This document shows, piece by piece, positions 52,332 to 64,000 of a stretch of DNA of 64,000 nt (position 1 is the stretch's first letter; each line of letters begins with the position of its first letter). The notes under the pieces are model-generated. The model ran no database searches. It was not told where the DNA came from and was given only the letters and a program-made list of their open reading frames with translations. The stretch spans positions 620,001 to 684,000 of the forward strand of contig JAJQJQ010000054.1 of NCBI GenBank assembly GCA_028622995.1. Direction: 5' to 3'. The DNA comes from Panagrolaimus kolymaensis. Taxonomy: Eukaryota; Nematoda; Chromadorea; Rhabditida; Panagrolaimidae. The position numbers and the translations under genes were made by a program.

Positions 52332-55300
52332 ATGATGCTTCCAATAACAAAACCATCAAGATTTTCTGATAGCTTGAGGTCATTTATTTCCTATAAAAAA
52401 GGAAAAACTATAAGAAAAAATAATTTTTTTGATTTAATAAGTTTTGGTGGATCGGCTAACATATTTATGATGCTTCCAATAACAAAAACATCAAGATTTT
52501 CTGATAGCTTGAGGTCGTTTATTTCCTATAAAAAAGGAAAAACTAATACAAAAATAATTCTTTTGATTTAATAAATTTTAATGGATCCGCTAACATATTT
52601 ATGATGCTTCCAATAACAAAACCATCAAGATTTTCTGATAGCTTGAGGTCGTTTATTTCCTATAAAAAAGGAAAAATTATTACAAAAATAATTTTTTTGA
52701 TATAATAAATTTTAATGGATCCGCTAACATATTTATGATGCTTCCAATAACCAAAACATCAAGATTTTCTGATAGCTTGAGGTCATTTATTTCCTATAAA
52801 AAAGGAAAAACTATAAGAAAAAATAATTTTTTTGATTTAATAAGTTTTGGTGGATCGGCTAACATATTTATGAACCTTCCAATAACAAAACCACCAAGAT
52901 TTTCTGATAGCTTGAGGTCGTTTATTTCCTATAAAAAAGGAAAAACTATTACAAAAATAATTCTTTTGATTTAATAAATTTTAATGGATCCGCTAACATA
53001 TTTATGATGCTTCCAATAACAAAACCATCAAGATTTTCTGATAGCTTGAGGTCGTTTATTTCCTATAAAAAAGGAAAAACTAATACAAAAATAATTCTTT
53101 TGATTTAATAAATTTTAATGGATCCGCTAACATATTTATGATGCTTCCAATAACAAAAACATCAAGATTTTCTGATAGCTTGAGGTCGTTTATTTCCTAT
53201 AAAAAAGGAAAAACTAATACAAAAATAATTCTTTTGATTTAATAAATTTTAATGGATCCGCTAACATATTTATGATGCTTCCAATAACAAAACCATCAAG
53301 ATTTTCTGATAGCTTGAGGTCATTTATTTCCTATAAAAAAGGAAAAACTATAAGAAAAAATAATTTTTTTGATTTAATAAGTTTTGGTGGATCGGCTAAC
53401 ATATTTATGAACCTTCCAATAACAAAACCACCAAGATTTTCTGATAGCTTGAGGTCGTTTATTTCCTATAAAAAAGGAAAAACTAATACAAAAATAATTC
53501 TTTTGATTTAATAAATTTTAATGGATCCGCTAACATATTTATGATGCTTCCAATAACAAAAACATCAAGATTTTCTGATAGCTTGAGGTCGTTTATTTCC
53601 TATAAAAAAGGAAAAACTAATACAAAAATAATTCTTTTGATTTAATAAATTTTAATGGATCCGCTAACATATTTATGATGCTTCCAATAACAAAACCATC
53701 AAGATTTTCTGATAGCTTGAGGTCGTTTATTTCCTATAAAAAAGGAAAAACTAATACAAAAATAATTCTTTTGATTTAATAAATTTTAATGGATCCGCTA
53801 ACATATTTATGATGCTTCCAATAACAAAAACATCAAGATTTTCTGATAGCTTGAGGTCGTTTATTTCCTATAAAAAAGGAAAAACTAATACAAAAATAAT
53901 TCTTTTGATTTAATAAATTTTAATGGATCCGCTAACATATTTATGATGCTTCCAATAACAAAACCATCAAGATTTTCTGATAGCTTGAGGTCATTTATTT
54001 CCTATAAAAAAGGAAAAACTATAAGAAAAAATAATTTTTTTGATTTAATAAGTTTTGGTGGATCGGCTAACATATTTATGAACCTTCCAATAACAAAACC
54101 ACCAAGATTTTCTGATAGCTTGAGGTCGTTTATTTCCTATAAAAAAGGAAAAACTATTACAAAAATAATTCTTTTGATTTAATAAATTTTAATGGATCCA
54201 CTAACATATTTATGATGCTTCCAATAACAAAAACATCAAGATTTTCTGATAGCTTGAGGTCATTTATTTCCTATAAAAAAGGAAAAACTATAAGAAAAAA
54301 TAATTTTTTTGATTTAATAAGTTTTGGTGGATCGGCTAACATATTTATGTACCTTCCAATAACAAAACCACCAAGATTTTCTGATAGCTTGAGGTCGTTT
54401 ATTTCCTATAAAAAAGGAAAAACTATTACAAAAATAATTCTTTTGATTTAATAAATTTTAATGGATCCACTAACATATTTATGAACCTTCCAATAACAAA
54501 ACCACCAAGATTTTCTGATAGCTTGAGGTCGTTTATTTCCTATAAAAAAGGAAAAACTATTACAAAAATAATTCTTTTGATTTAATAAATTTTAATGGAT
54601 CCACTAACATATTTATGATGCTTCCAATAACAAAAACATCAAGATTTTCTGATAGCTTGAGGTCGTTTATTTCCTATAAAAAAGGAAAAACTAATACAAA
54701 AATAATTCTTTTGATTTAATAAATTTTAATGGATCCGCTAACATATTTATGATGCTTCCAATAACAAAAACATCAAGATTTTCTGATAGCTTGAGGTCAT
54801 TTATTTCCTATAAAAAAGGAAAAACTATAAGAAAAAATAATTTTTTTGATTTAATAAGTTTTGGTGGATCGGCTAACATATTTATGAACCTTCCAATAAC
54901 AAAAACATCAAGATTTTCTGATAGCTTGAGGTCATTTATTTCCTATAAAAAAGGAAAAACTATAAGAAAAAATAATTTTTTTGATTTAATAAGTTTTGGT
55001 GGATCGGCTAACATATTTATGAACCTTCCAATAACAAAACCACCAAGATTTTCTGATAGCTTGAGGTCGTTTATTTCCTATAAAAAAGGAAAAACTATTA
55101 CAAAAATAATTCTTTTGATTTAATAAATTTTAATGGATCCACTAACATATTTATGATGCTTCCAATAACAAAAACATCAAGATTTTCTGATAGCTTGAGG
55201 TCATTTATTTCCTATAAAAAAGGAAAAACTATAAGAAAAAATAATTTTTTTGATTTAATAAGTTTTGGTGGATCGGCTAACATATTTATGAACCTTCCAA

Positions 55301-56629
55301 TAACAAAACCACCAAGATTTTCTGATAGCTTGAGGTCGTTTATTTCCTATAAAAAAGGAAAAACTAATACAAAAATAATTCTTTTGATTTAATAAATTTT
55401 AATGGATCCGCTAACATATTTATGATGCTTCCAATAACAAAAACATCAAGATTTTCTGATAGCTTGAGGTCATTTATTTCCTATAAAAAAGGAAAAACTA
55501 TAAGAAAAAATAATTTTTTTGATTTAATAAGTTTTGGTGGATCGGCTAACATATTTATGAACCTTCCAATAACAAAACCACCAAGATTTTCTGATAGCTT
55601 GAGGTCGTTTATTTCCTATAAAAAAGGAAAAACTATTACAAAAATAATTCTTTTGATTTAATAAATTTTAATGGATCCACTAACATATTTATGATGCTTC
55701 CAATAACAAAAACATCAAGATTTTCTGATAGCTTGAGGTCGTTTATTTCCTATAAAAAAGGAAAAACTAATACAAAAATAATTCTTTTGATTTAATAAAT
55801 TTTAATGGATCCGCTAACATATTTATGATGCTTCCAATAACAAAAACATCAAGATTTTCTGATAGCTTGAGGTCATTTATTTCCTATAAAAAAGGAAAAA
55901 CTATAAGAAAAAATAATTTTTTTGATTTAATAAGTTTTGGTGGATCGGCTAACATATTTATGAACCTTCCAATAACAAAACCACCAAGATTTTCTGATAG
56001 CTTGAGGTCGTTTATTTCCTATAAAAAAGGAAAAACTATTACAAAAATAATTCTTTTGATTTAATAAATTTTAATGGATCCACTAACATATTTATGATGC
56101 TTCCAATAACAAAAACATCAAGATTTTCTGATAGCTTGAGGTCGTTTATTTCCTATAAAAAAGGAAAAACTAATACAAAAATAATTCTTTTGATTTAATA
56201 AATTTTAATGGATCCGCTAACATATTTATGATGCTTCCAATAACAAAACCATCACGATTTTCTGATAGCTTGAGGTCGTTTATTTCCTATAAAAAAGGAA
56301 AAACTAATACAAAAATAATTCTTTTGATTTAATAAATTTTAATGGATCCGCTAACATATTTATGATGCTTCCAATAACAAAACCATCAAGATTTTCTGAT
56401 AGCTTGAGGTCGTTTATTTCCTATAAAAAAGGAAAAACTAACACAAAAATAATTCTTTTGATTTAATAAATTTTAATGGATCCGCTAACATATTTATGAT
56501 GCTTCCAATAACAAAACCACCAAGATTTTCTGATAGCTTGAGGTCGTTTATTTCCTATAAAAAAGGAAAAACTAATACAAAAATAATTCTTTTGATTTAA
56601 TAAATTTTAATGGATCCGCTAACATATTT

Positions 56630-59600
56630 ATGATGCTTCCAATAACAAAACCATCAAGATTTTCTGATAGCTTGAGGTCGTTTATTTCCTATAAAAAAGG
56701 AAAAACTATAACAAAAAATAATTTTTTTGATTTAATAAATTTTAATGGATCCGCTAACATATTTATGATGCTTCCAATAACAAAACCATCAAGATTTTCT
56801 GATAGCTTGAGGTCGTTTATTTCCTATAAAAAAGGAAAAACTATAACAAAAATAATTCTTTTGATTTAATAAATTTTAATGGATCCGCTAACATATTTAT
56901 GATGCTTCCAATAACAAAACCATCAAGATTTTCTGATAGCTTGAGGTCGTTTATTTCCTATAAAAAAGGAAAAACTATAACAAAAAATAATTTTTTTGAT
57001 TTAATAAATTTTAATGGATCCGCTAACATATTTATGATGCTTCCAATAACAAAACCATCAAGATTTTCTGATAGCTTGAGGTCGTTTATTTCCTATAAAA
57101 AAGGAAAAACTAACACAAAAATAATTCTTTTGATTTAATAAATTTTAATGGATCCGCTAACATATTTATGATGCTTCCAATAACAAAACCATCAAGATTT
57201 TCTGATAGCTTGAGGTCGTTTATTTCCTATAAAAAAGGAAAAACTAACACAAAAATAATTCTTTTGATTTAATAAATTTTAATGGATCCGCTAACATATT
57301 TATGATGCTTCCAATAACAAAACCATCAAGATTTTCTGATAGCTTGAGGTCGTTTATTTCCTATAAAAAAGGAAAAACTATAACAAAAAATAATTTTTTT
57401 GATTTAATAAATTTTAATGGATCCGCTAACATATTTATGATGCTTCCAATAACAAAACCATCAAGATTTTCTGATAGCTTGAGGTCGTTTATTTCCTATA
57501 AAAAAGGAAAAACTAATACAAAAATAATTCTTTTGATTTAATAAATTTTAATGGATCCGCTAACATATTTATGATGCTTCCAATAACAAAACCATCAAGA
57601 TTTTCTGATAGCTTGAGGTCGTTTATTTCCTATAAAAAAGGAAAAACTATAACAAAAAATAATTTTTTTGATTTAATAAATTTTAATGGATCCGCTAACA
57701 TATTTATGATGCTTCCAATAACAAAACCATCAAGATTTTCTGATAGCTTGAGGTCGTTTATTTCCTATAAAAAAGGAAAAACTAACACAAAAATAATTCT
57801 TTTGATTTAATAAATTTTAATGGATCCGCTAACATATTTATGATGCTTCCAATAACAAAACCACCAAGATTTTCTGATAGCTTGAGGTCGTTTATTTCCT
57901 ATAAAAAAGGAAAAACTAATACAAAAATAATTCTTTTGATTTAATAAATTTTAATGGATCCGCTAACATATTTATGATGCTTCCAATAACAAAACCATCA
58001 AGATTTTCTGATAGCTTGAGGTCGTTTATTTCCTATAAAAAAGGAAAAACTATAACAAAAAATAATTTTTTTGATTTAATAAATTTTAATGGATCCGCTA
58101 ACATATTTATGATGCTTCCAATAACAAAACCATCAAGATTTTCTGATAGCTTGAGGTCGTTTATTTCCTATAAAAAAGGAAAAACTATAACAAAAATAAT
58201 TCTTTTGATTTAATAAATTTTAATGGATCCGCTAACATATTTATGATGCTTCCAATAACAAAACCATCAAGATTTTCTGATAGCTTGAGGTCGTTTATTT
58301 CCTATAAAAAAGGAAAAACTATAACAAAAAATAATTTTTTTGATTTAATAAATTTTAATGGATCCGCTAACATATTTATGATGCTTCCAATAACAAAACC
58401 ATCAAGATTTTCTGATAGCTTGAGGTCGTTTATTTCCTATAAAAAAGGAAAAACTAACACAAAAATAATTCTTTTGATTTAATAAATTTTAATGGATCCG
58501 CTAACATATTTATGATGCTTCCAATAACAAAACCATCAAGATTTTCTGATAGCTTGAGGTCGTTTATTTCCTATAAAAAAGGAAAAACTAACACAAAAAT
58601 AATTCTTTTGATTTAATAAATTTTAATGGATCCGCTAACATATTTATGATGCTTCCAATAACAAAACCATCAAGATTTTCTGATAGCTTGAGGTCGTTTA
58701 TTTCCTATAAAAAAGGAAAAACTATAACAAAAAATAATTTTTTTGATTTAATAAATTTTAATGGATCCGCTAACATATTTATGATGCTTCCAATAACAAA
58801 ACCATCAAGATTTTCTGATAGCTTGAGGTCGTTTATTTCCTATAAAAAAGGAAAAACTAATACAAAAATAATTCTTTTGATTTAATAAATTTTAATGGAT
58901 CCGCTAACATATTTATGATGCTTCCAATAACAAAACCATCAAGATTTTCTGATAGCTTGAGGTCGTTTATTTCCTATAAAAAAGGAAAAACTATAACAAA
59001 AAATAATTTTTTTGATTTAATAAATTTTAATGGATCCGCTAACATATTTATGATGCTTCCAATAACAAAACCATCAAGATTTTCTGATAGCTTGAGGTCG
59101 TTTATTTCCTATAAAAAAGGAAAAACTAACACAAAAATAATTCTTTTGATTTAATAAATTTTAATGGATCCGCTAACATATTTATGATGCTTCCAATAAC
59201 AAAACCATCAAGATTTTCTGATAGCTTGAGGTCGTTTATTTCCTATAAAAAAGGAAAAACTATAACAAAAATAATTCTTTTGATTTAATAAATTTTAATG
59301 GATCCGCTAACATATTTATGATGCTTCCAATAACAAAACCATCAAGATTTTCTGATAGCTTGAGGTCGTTTATTTCCTATAAAAAAGGAAAAACTATAAC
59401 AAAAAATAATTTTTTTGATTTAATAAATTTTAATGGATCCGCTAACATATTTATGATGCTTCCAATAACAAAACGATCAAGATTTTCTGAAAGCTTGAGG
59501 TCGTTTATTTCCTATAAAAAAGGAAAAACTATAACAAAAAATAATTTTTTTGATTTAATAAATTTTAATGGATCCGCTAACATATTTATGATGCTTCCAA

Positions 59601-59692
59601 TAACAAAACCACCAAGATTTTCTGATAGCTTGAGGTCGTTTATTTCCTATAAAAAAGGAAAAACTAATACAAAAATAATTCTTTTGATTTAA
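56630..59692 (+). repeat. Block of hybrid 135-bp monomers
   Basis: Many monomers combine the 135-family spacer (CTATAACAAAAAATAATTTT) with the 134-family ending AAATTTTAATGGATCCGC instead of GTTTTGGTGGATCGGC. They alternate with plain 134-bp monomers, giving 269- and 403-bp spacings (56630, 56899, 57302, 57571, 57974, 58243, 58646, 58915, 59318). The mosaic places an exchange point inside the variable half of the repeat. Confidence 0.8.
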
Positions 59693-59721
59693 TAAATTTT
59701 AATGGATCCGCTAACATATTT

Positions 59722-62519
59722 ATGATGCTTCCAATAACAAAAACATCAAGATTTTCTGATAGCTTGAGGTCATTTATTTCCTATAAAAAAGGAATAACTA
59801 TAAGAAAAAATAATTTTTTTGATTTAATAAGTTTTGGTGGATCGGCTAACATATTTATGAACCTTCCAATAACAAAACCACCAAGATTTTCTGATAGCTT
59901 GAGGTCGTTTATTTCCTATAAAAAAGGAAAAACTAATACAAAAATAATTCTTTTGATTTAATAAATTTTAATGGATCCGCTAACATATTTATGATGCTTC
60001 CAATAACAAAAACATCAAGATTTTCTGATAGCTTGAGGTCATTTATTTCCTATAAAAAAGGAATAACTATAAGAAAAAATAATTTTTTTGATTTAATAAG
60101 TTTTGGTGGATCGGCTAACATATTTATGAACCTTCCAATAACAAAACCACCAAGATTTTCTGATAGCTTGAGGTCGTTTATTTCCTATAAAAAAGGAAAA
60201 ACTAATACAAAAATAATTCTTTTGATTTAATAAATTTTAATGGATCCGCTAACATATTTATGATGCTTCCAATAACAAAAACATCAAGATTTTCTGATAG
60301 CTTGAGGTCATTTATTTCCTATAAAAAAGGAATAACTATAAGAAAAAATAATTTTTTTGATTTAATAAGTTTTGGTGGATCGGCTAACATATTTATGAAC
60401 CTTCCAATAACAAAACCACCAAGATTTTCTGATAGCTTGAGGTCGTTTATTTCCTATAAAAAAGGAAAAACTATTACAAAAATAATTTTTTTGATTTAAT
60501 AAATTTTAATGGATCCGCTAACATATTTATGATGCTTCCAATAACAAAAACATCAAGATTTTCTGATAGCTTGAGGTCATTTATTTCCTATAAAAAAGGA
60601 AAAACTATAAGAAAAAATAATTTTTTTGATTTAATAAGTTTTGGTGGATCGGCTAACATATTTATGAACCTTCCAATAACAAAACCACCAAGATTTTCTG
60701 ATAGCTTGAGGTCGTTTATTTCCTATAAAAAAGGAAAAACTAATACAAAAATAATTCTTTTGATTTAATAAATTTTAATGGATCCGCTAACATATTTATG
60801 ATGCTTCCAATAACAAAACCATCAAGATTTTCTGATAGCTTGAGGTCGTTTATTTCCTATAAAAAAGGAAAAACTATTACAAAAATAATTTTTTTGATTT
60901 AATAAATTTTAATGGAACCGCTAACATATTTATGATGCTTCCAATAACAAAAACATCAAGATTTTCTGATAGCTTGAGGTCATTTATTTCCTATAAAAAA
61001 GGAATAACTATAAGAAAAAATAATTTTTTTGATTTAATAAGTTTTGGTGGATCGGCTAACATATTTATGAACCTTCCAATAACAAAACCACCAAGATTTT
61101 CTGATAGCTTGAGGTCGTTTATTTCCTATAAAAAAGGAATAACTATAAGAAAAAATAATTTTTTTGATTTAATAAGTTTTGGTGGATCGGCTAACATATT
61201 TATGAACCTTCCAATAACAAAACCACCAAGATTTTCTGATAGCTTGAGGTCGTTTATTTCCTATAAAAAAGGAATAACTATAAGAAAAAATAATTTTTTT
61301 GATTTAATAAGTTTTGGTGGATCGGCTAACATATTTATGATGCTTCCAATAACAAAACCATCAAGATTTTCTGATAGCTTGAGGTCGTTTATTTCCTATA
61401 AAAAAGGAAAAACTATTACAAAAATAATTTTTTTGATTTAATAAATTTTAATGGAACCGCTAACATATTTATGATGCTTCCAATAACAAAAACATCAAGA
61501 TTTTCTGATAGCTTGAGGTCATTTATTTCCTATAAAAAAGGAATAACTATAAGAAAAAATAATTTTTTTGATTTAATAAGTTTTGGTGGATCGGCTAACA
61601 TATTTATGAACCTTCCAATAACAAAACCACCAAGATTTTCTGATAGCTTGAGGTCGTTTATTTCCTATAAAAAAGGAATAACTATAAGAAAAAATAATTT
61701 TTTTGATTTAATAAGTTTTGGTGGATCGGCTAACATATTTATGATGCTTCCAATAACAAAAACATCAAGATTTTCTGATAGCTTGAGGTCATTTATTTCC
61801 TATAAAAAAGGAATAACTATAAGAAAAAATAATTTTTTTGATTTAATAAGTTTTGGTGGATCGGCTAACATATTTATGAACCTTCCAATAACAAAACCAC
61901 CAAGATTTTCTGATAGCTTGAGGTCGTTTATTTCCTATAAAAAAGGAATAACTATAAGAAAAAATAATTTTTTTGATTTAATAAGTTTTGGTGGATCGGC
62001 TAACATATTTATGAACCTTCCAATAACAAAACCACCAAGATTTTCTGATAGCTTGAGGTCGTTTATTTCCTATAAAAAAGGAATAACTATAAGAAAAAAT
62101 AATTTTTTTGATTTAATAAGTTTTGGTGGATCGGCTAACATATTTATGAACCTTCCAATAACAAAAACATCAAGATTTTCTGATAGCTTGAGGTCGTTTA
62201 TTTCCTATAAAAAAGGAAAAACTATTACAAAAATAATTCTTTTGATTTAATAAATTTTAATGGAACCGCTAACATATTTATGATGCTTCCAATAACAAAA
62301 ACATCAAGATTTTCTGATAGCTTGAGGTCATTTATTTCCTATAAAAAAGGAATAACTATAAGAAAAAATAATTTTTTTGATTTAATAAGTTTTGGTGGAT
62401 CGGCTAACATATTTATGAACCTTCCAATAACAAAAACATCAAGATTTTCTGATAGCTTGAGGTCGTTTATTTCCTATAAAAAAGGAAAAACTATTACAAA
62501 AATAATTCTTTTGATTTAA
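59722..62519 (+). repeat. Block rich in 135-bp monomers with GGAATAACTATAAG
   Basis: This block is marked by GGAATAACTATAAG in place of GGAAAAACTATAAG, and by runs of consecutive 135-bp monomers (three at 60932, five at 61471). Because 135 is 45 codons, these runs read open in one frame for up to 259 codons until the next 134-bp monomer. GGAACCGC replaces GGATCCGC at several junctions. From 62520 to the end the array returns mainly to 134-bp monomers. Confidence 0.8.
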
Positions 62520-64000
62520 TAAATTTTAATGGAACCGCTAACATATTTATGATGCTTCCAATAACAAAAACATCAAGATTTTCTGAAAGCTTGAGGTCGT
62601 TTATTTCCTATAAAAAAGGAAAAACTAATACAAAAATAATTCTTTTGATTTAATAAATTTTAATGGATCCGCTAACATATTTATGAACCTTCCAATAACA
62701 AAAACATCAAGATTTTCTGATAGCTTGAGGTCGTTTATTTCCTATAAAAAAGGAAAAACTATTACAAAAATAATTTTTTTGATTTAATAAGTTTTGGTGG
62801 ATCGGCTAACATATTTATGATGCTTCCAATAACAAAACCATCAAGATTTTCTGATAGCTTGAGGTCGTTTATTTCCTATAAAAAAGGAAAAACTAATACA
62901 AAAATAATTCTTTTGATTTAATAAATTTTAATGGATCCGCTAACATATTTATGATGCTTCCAATAACAAAACCATCAAGATTTTCTGATAGCTTGAGGTC
63001 GTTTATTTCCTATAAAAAAGGAAAAACTATTACAAAAATAATTCTTTTGATTTAATAAATTTTAATGGATCCGCTAACATATTTATGATGCTTCCAATAA
63101 CAAAACCACCAAGATTTTCTGATAGCTTGAGGTCGTTTATTTCCTATAAAAAAGGAAAAACTATTACAAAAATAATTCTTTTGATTTAATAAATTTTAAT
63201 GGATCCACTAACATATTTATGATGCTTCCAATAACAAAAACATCAAGATTTTCTGAAAGCTTGAGGTCGTTTATTTCCTATAAAAAAGGAAAAACTAATA
63301 CAAAAATAATTCTTTTGATTTAATAAATTTTAATGGATCCGCTAACATATTTATGATGCTTCCAATAACAAAAACATCAAGATTTTCTGAAAGCTTGAGG
63401 TCGTTTATTTCCTATAAAAAAGGAAAAACTAATACAAAAATAATTCTTTTGATTTAATAAATTTTAATGGATCCGCTAACATATTTATGATGCTTCCAAT
63501 AACAAAACCATCAAGATTTTCTGATAGCTTGAGGTCGTTTATTTCCTATAAAAAAGGAAAAACTAATACAAAAATAATTCTTTTGATTTAATAAATTTTA
63601 ATGGATCCACTAACATATTTATGATGCTTCCAATAACAAAACCACCAAGATTTTCTGATAGCTTGAGGTCGTTTATTTCCTATAAAAAAGGAAAAACTAT
63701 TACAAAAATAATTCTTTTGATTTAATAAATTTTAATGGATCCACTAACATATTTATGATGCTTCCAATAACAAAAACATCAAGATTTTCTGATAGCTTGA
63801 GGTCATTTATTTCCTATAAAAAAGGAATAACTATAAGAAAAAATAATTTTTTTGATTTAATAAGTTTTGGTGGATCGGCTAACATATTTATGAACCTTCC
63901 AATAACAAAAACATCAAGATTTTCTGATAGCTTGAGGTCGTTTATTTCCTATAAAAAAGGAAAAACTATTACAAAAATAATTCTTTTGATTTAATAAATT

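Larger units (their letters stand above)
38951..64000 (+). repeat. 134/135-bp satellite array, right arm
   Basis: The same satellite continues in the same orientation and to the window end, about 186 monomers by estimate. The interrupted monomer resumes exactly where the left arm stopped, so both arms were one array before the insertion. From 38951 to about 42280 all monomers belong to the 134-bp family; 135-bp members return at 42278 and 42547. No gene is visible. Confidence 0.97.

Noticed and set aside
12..63994. About ninety short plus-strand reading frames of 65-259 codons made of one repeated 45-residue unit
   Set aside because: They follow mechanically from the 134/135-bp period, start and stop at monomer-type changes, have no promoter or splice context, and vary mostly at amino-acid changing sites.
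1..64000. tRNA, rRNA or other structured RNA genes
   Set aside because: No A/B-box pair, rRNA-like segment or convincing stable fold was seen; the satellite is too A/T-rich and the island is accounted for by the two genes.

Overview
The window looks like nematode nuclear DNA, most likely Caenorhabditis or a close relative. The evidence is seven introns of 45-52 nt (one more, of 46 nt, if the odd GC-AG junction is real), T-rich 3' splice sites ending in AG, and a T-rich AG acceptor within 2-8 nt of the ATG in both genes, as expected for spliced-leader trans-splicing. I cannot name the species.

Layout: about 92% of the window (1-33685 and 38951-64000) is one AT-rich satellite in a single orientation, running off both ends. 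It has about 435 monomers (my estimate). There are two monomer families, 134 bp and 135 bp, which share a conserved half of about 85 bp and differ in the other half. The array is a patchwork of blocks: mixed monomers with multi-kb duplications (1-13.5 kb), 134-bp monomers only (13.5-20.6 kb), 269-bp dimers (21.2-24.9 kb), two 11-monomer higher-order units (25.7-31.1 kb), a run of 34 almost identical monomers (45.4-49.9 kb), another uniform run (50.9-52.3 kb), hybrid monomers (56.6-59.7 kb), and a block rich in open-frame 135-bp monomers (59.7-62.5 kb). The many short reading frames in the array are a by-product of the 135-bp period and I do not call them genes.

One island of 5265 bp (33686-38950) interrupts a satellite monomer cleanly. 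It begins CACTC and ends GAGTG, has 14-bp perfect terminal inverted repeats, an apparent AT target duplication, and GTAC-rich subterminal regions. I read it as a CACTA-like DNA transposon, or a non-autonomous derivative carrying genes.

Inside it are two divergently transcribed multi-exon genes sharing a promoter region of about 0.4 kb. The minus-strand gene has ten exons and about 598 residues. The plus-strand gene has five exons and 404 residues. I recognise no transposase in either. The minus-strand product has a C-terminal half reminiscent of a multi-copy, apparently transposon-linked animal protein family. The plus-strand product weakly resembles the FTH/DUF38 region of nematode F-box-type proteins. 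Both genes carry an unusual excess of the hexamer CCRAGG, mostly in the sense orientation of whichever gene it lies in; it is absent from the satellite and from the transposon ends.
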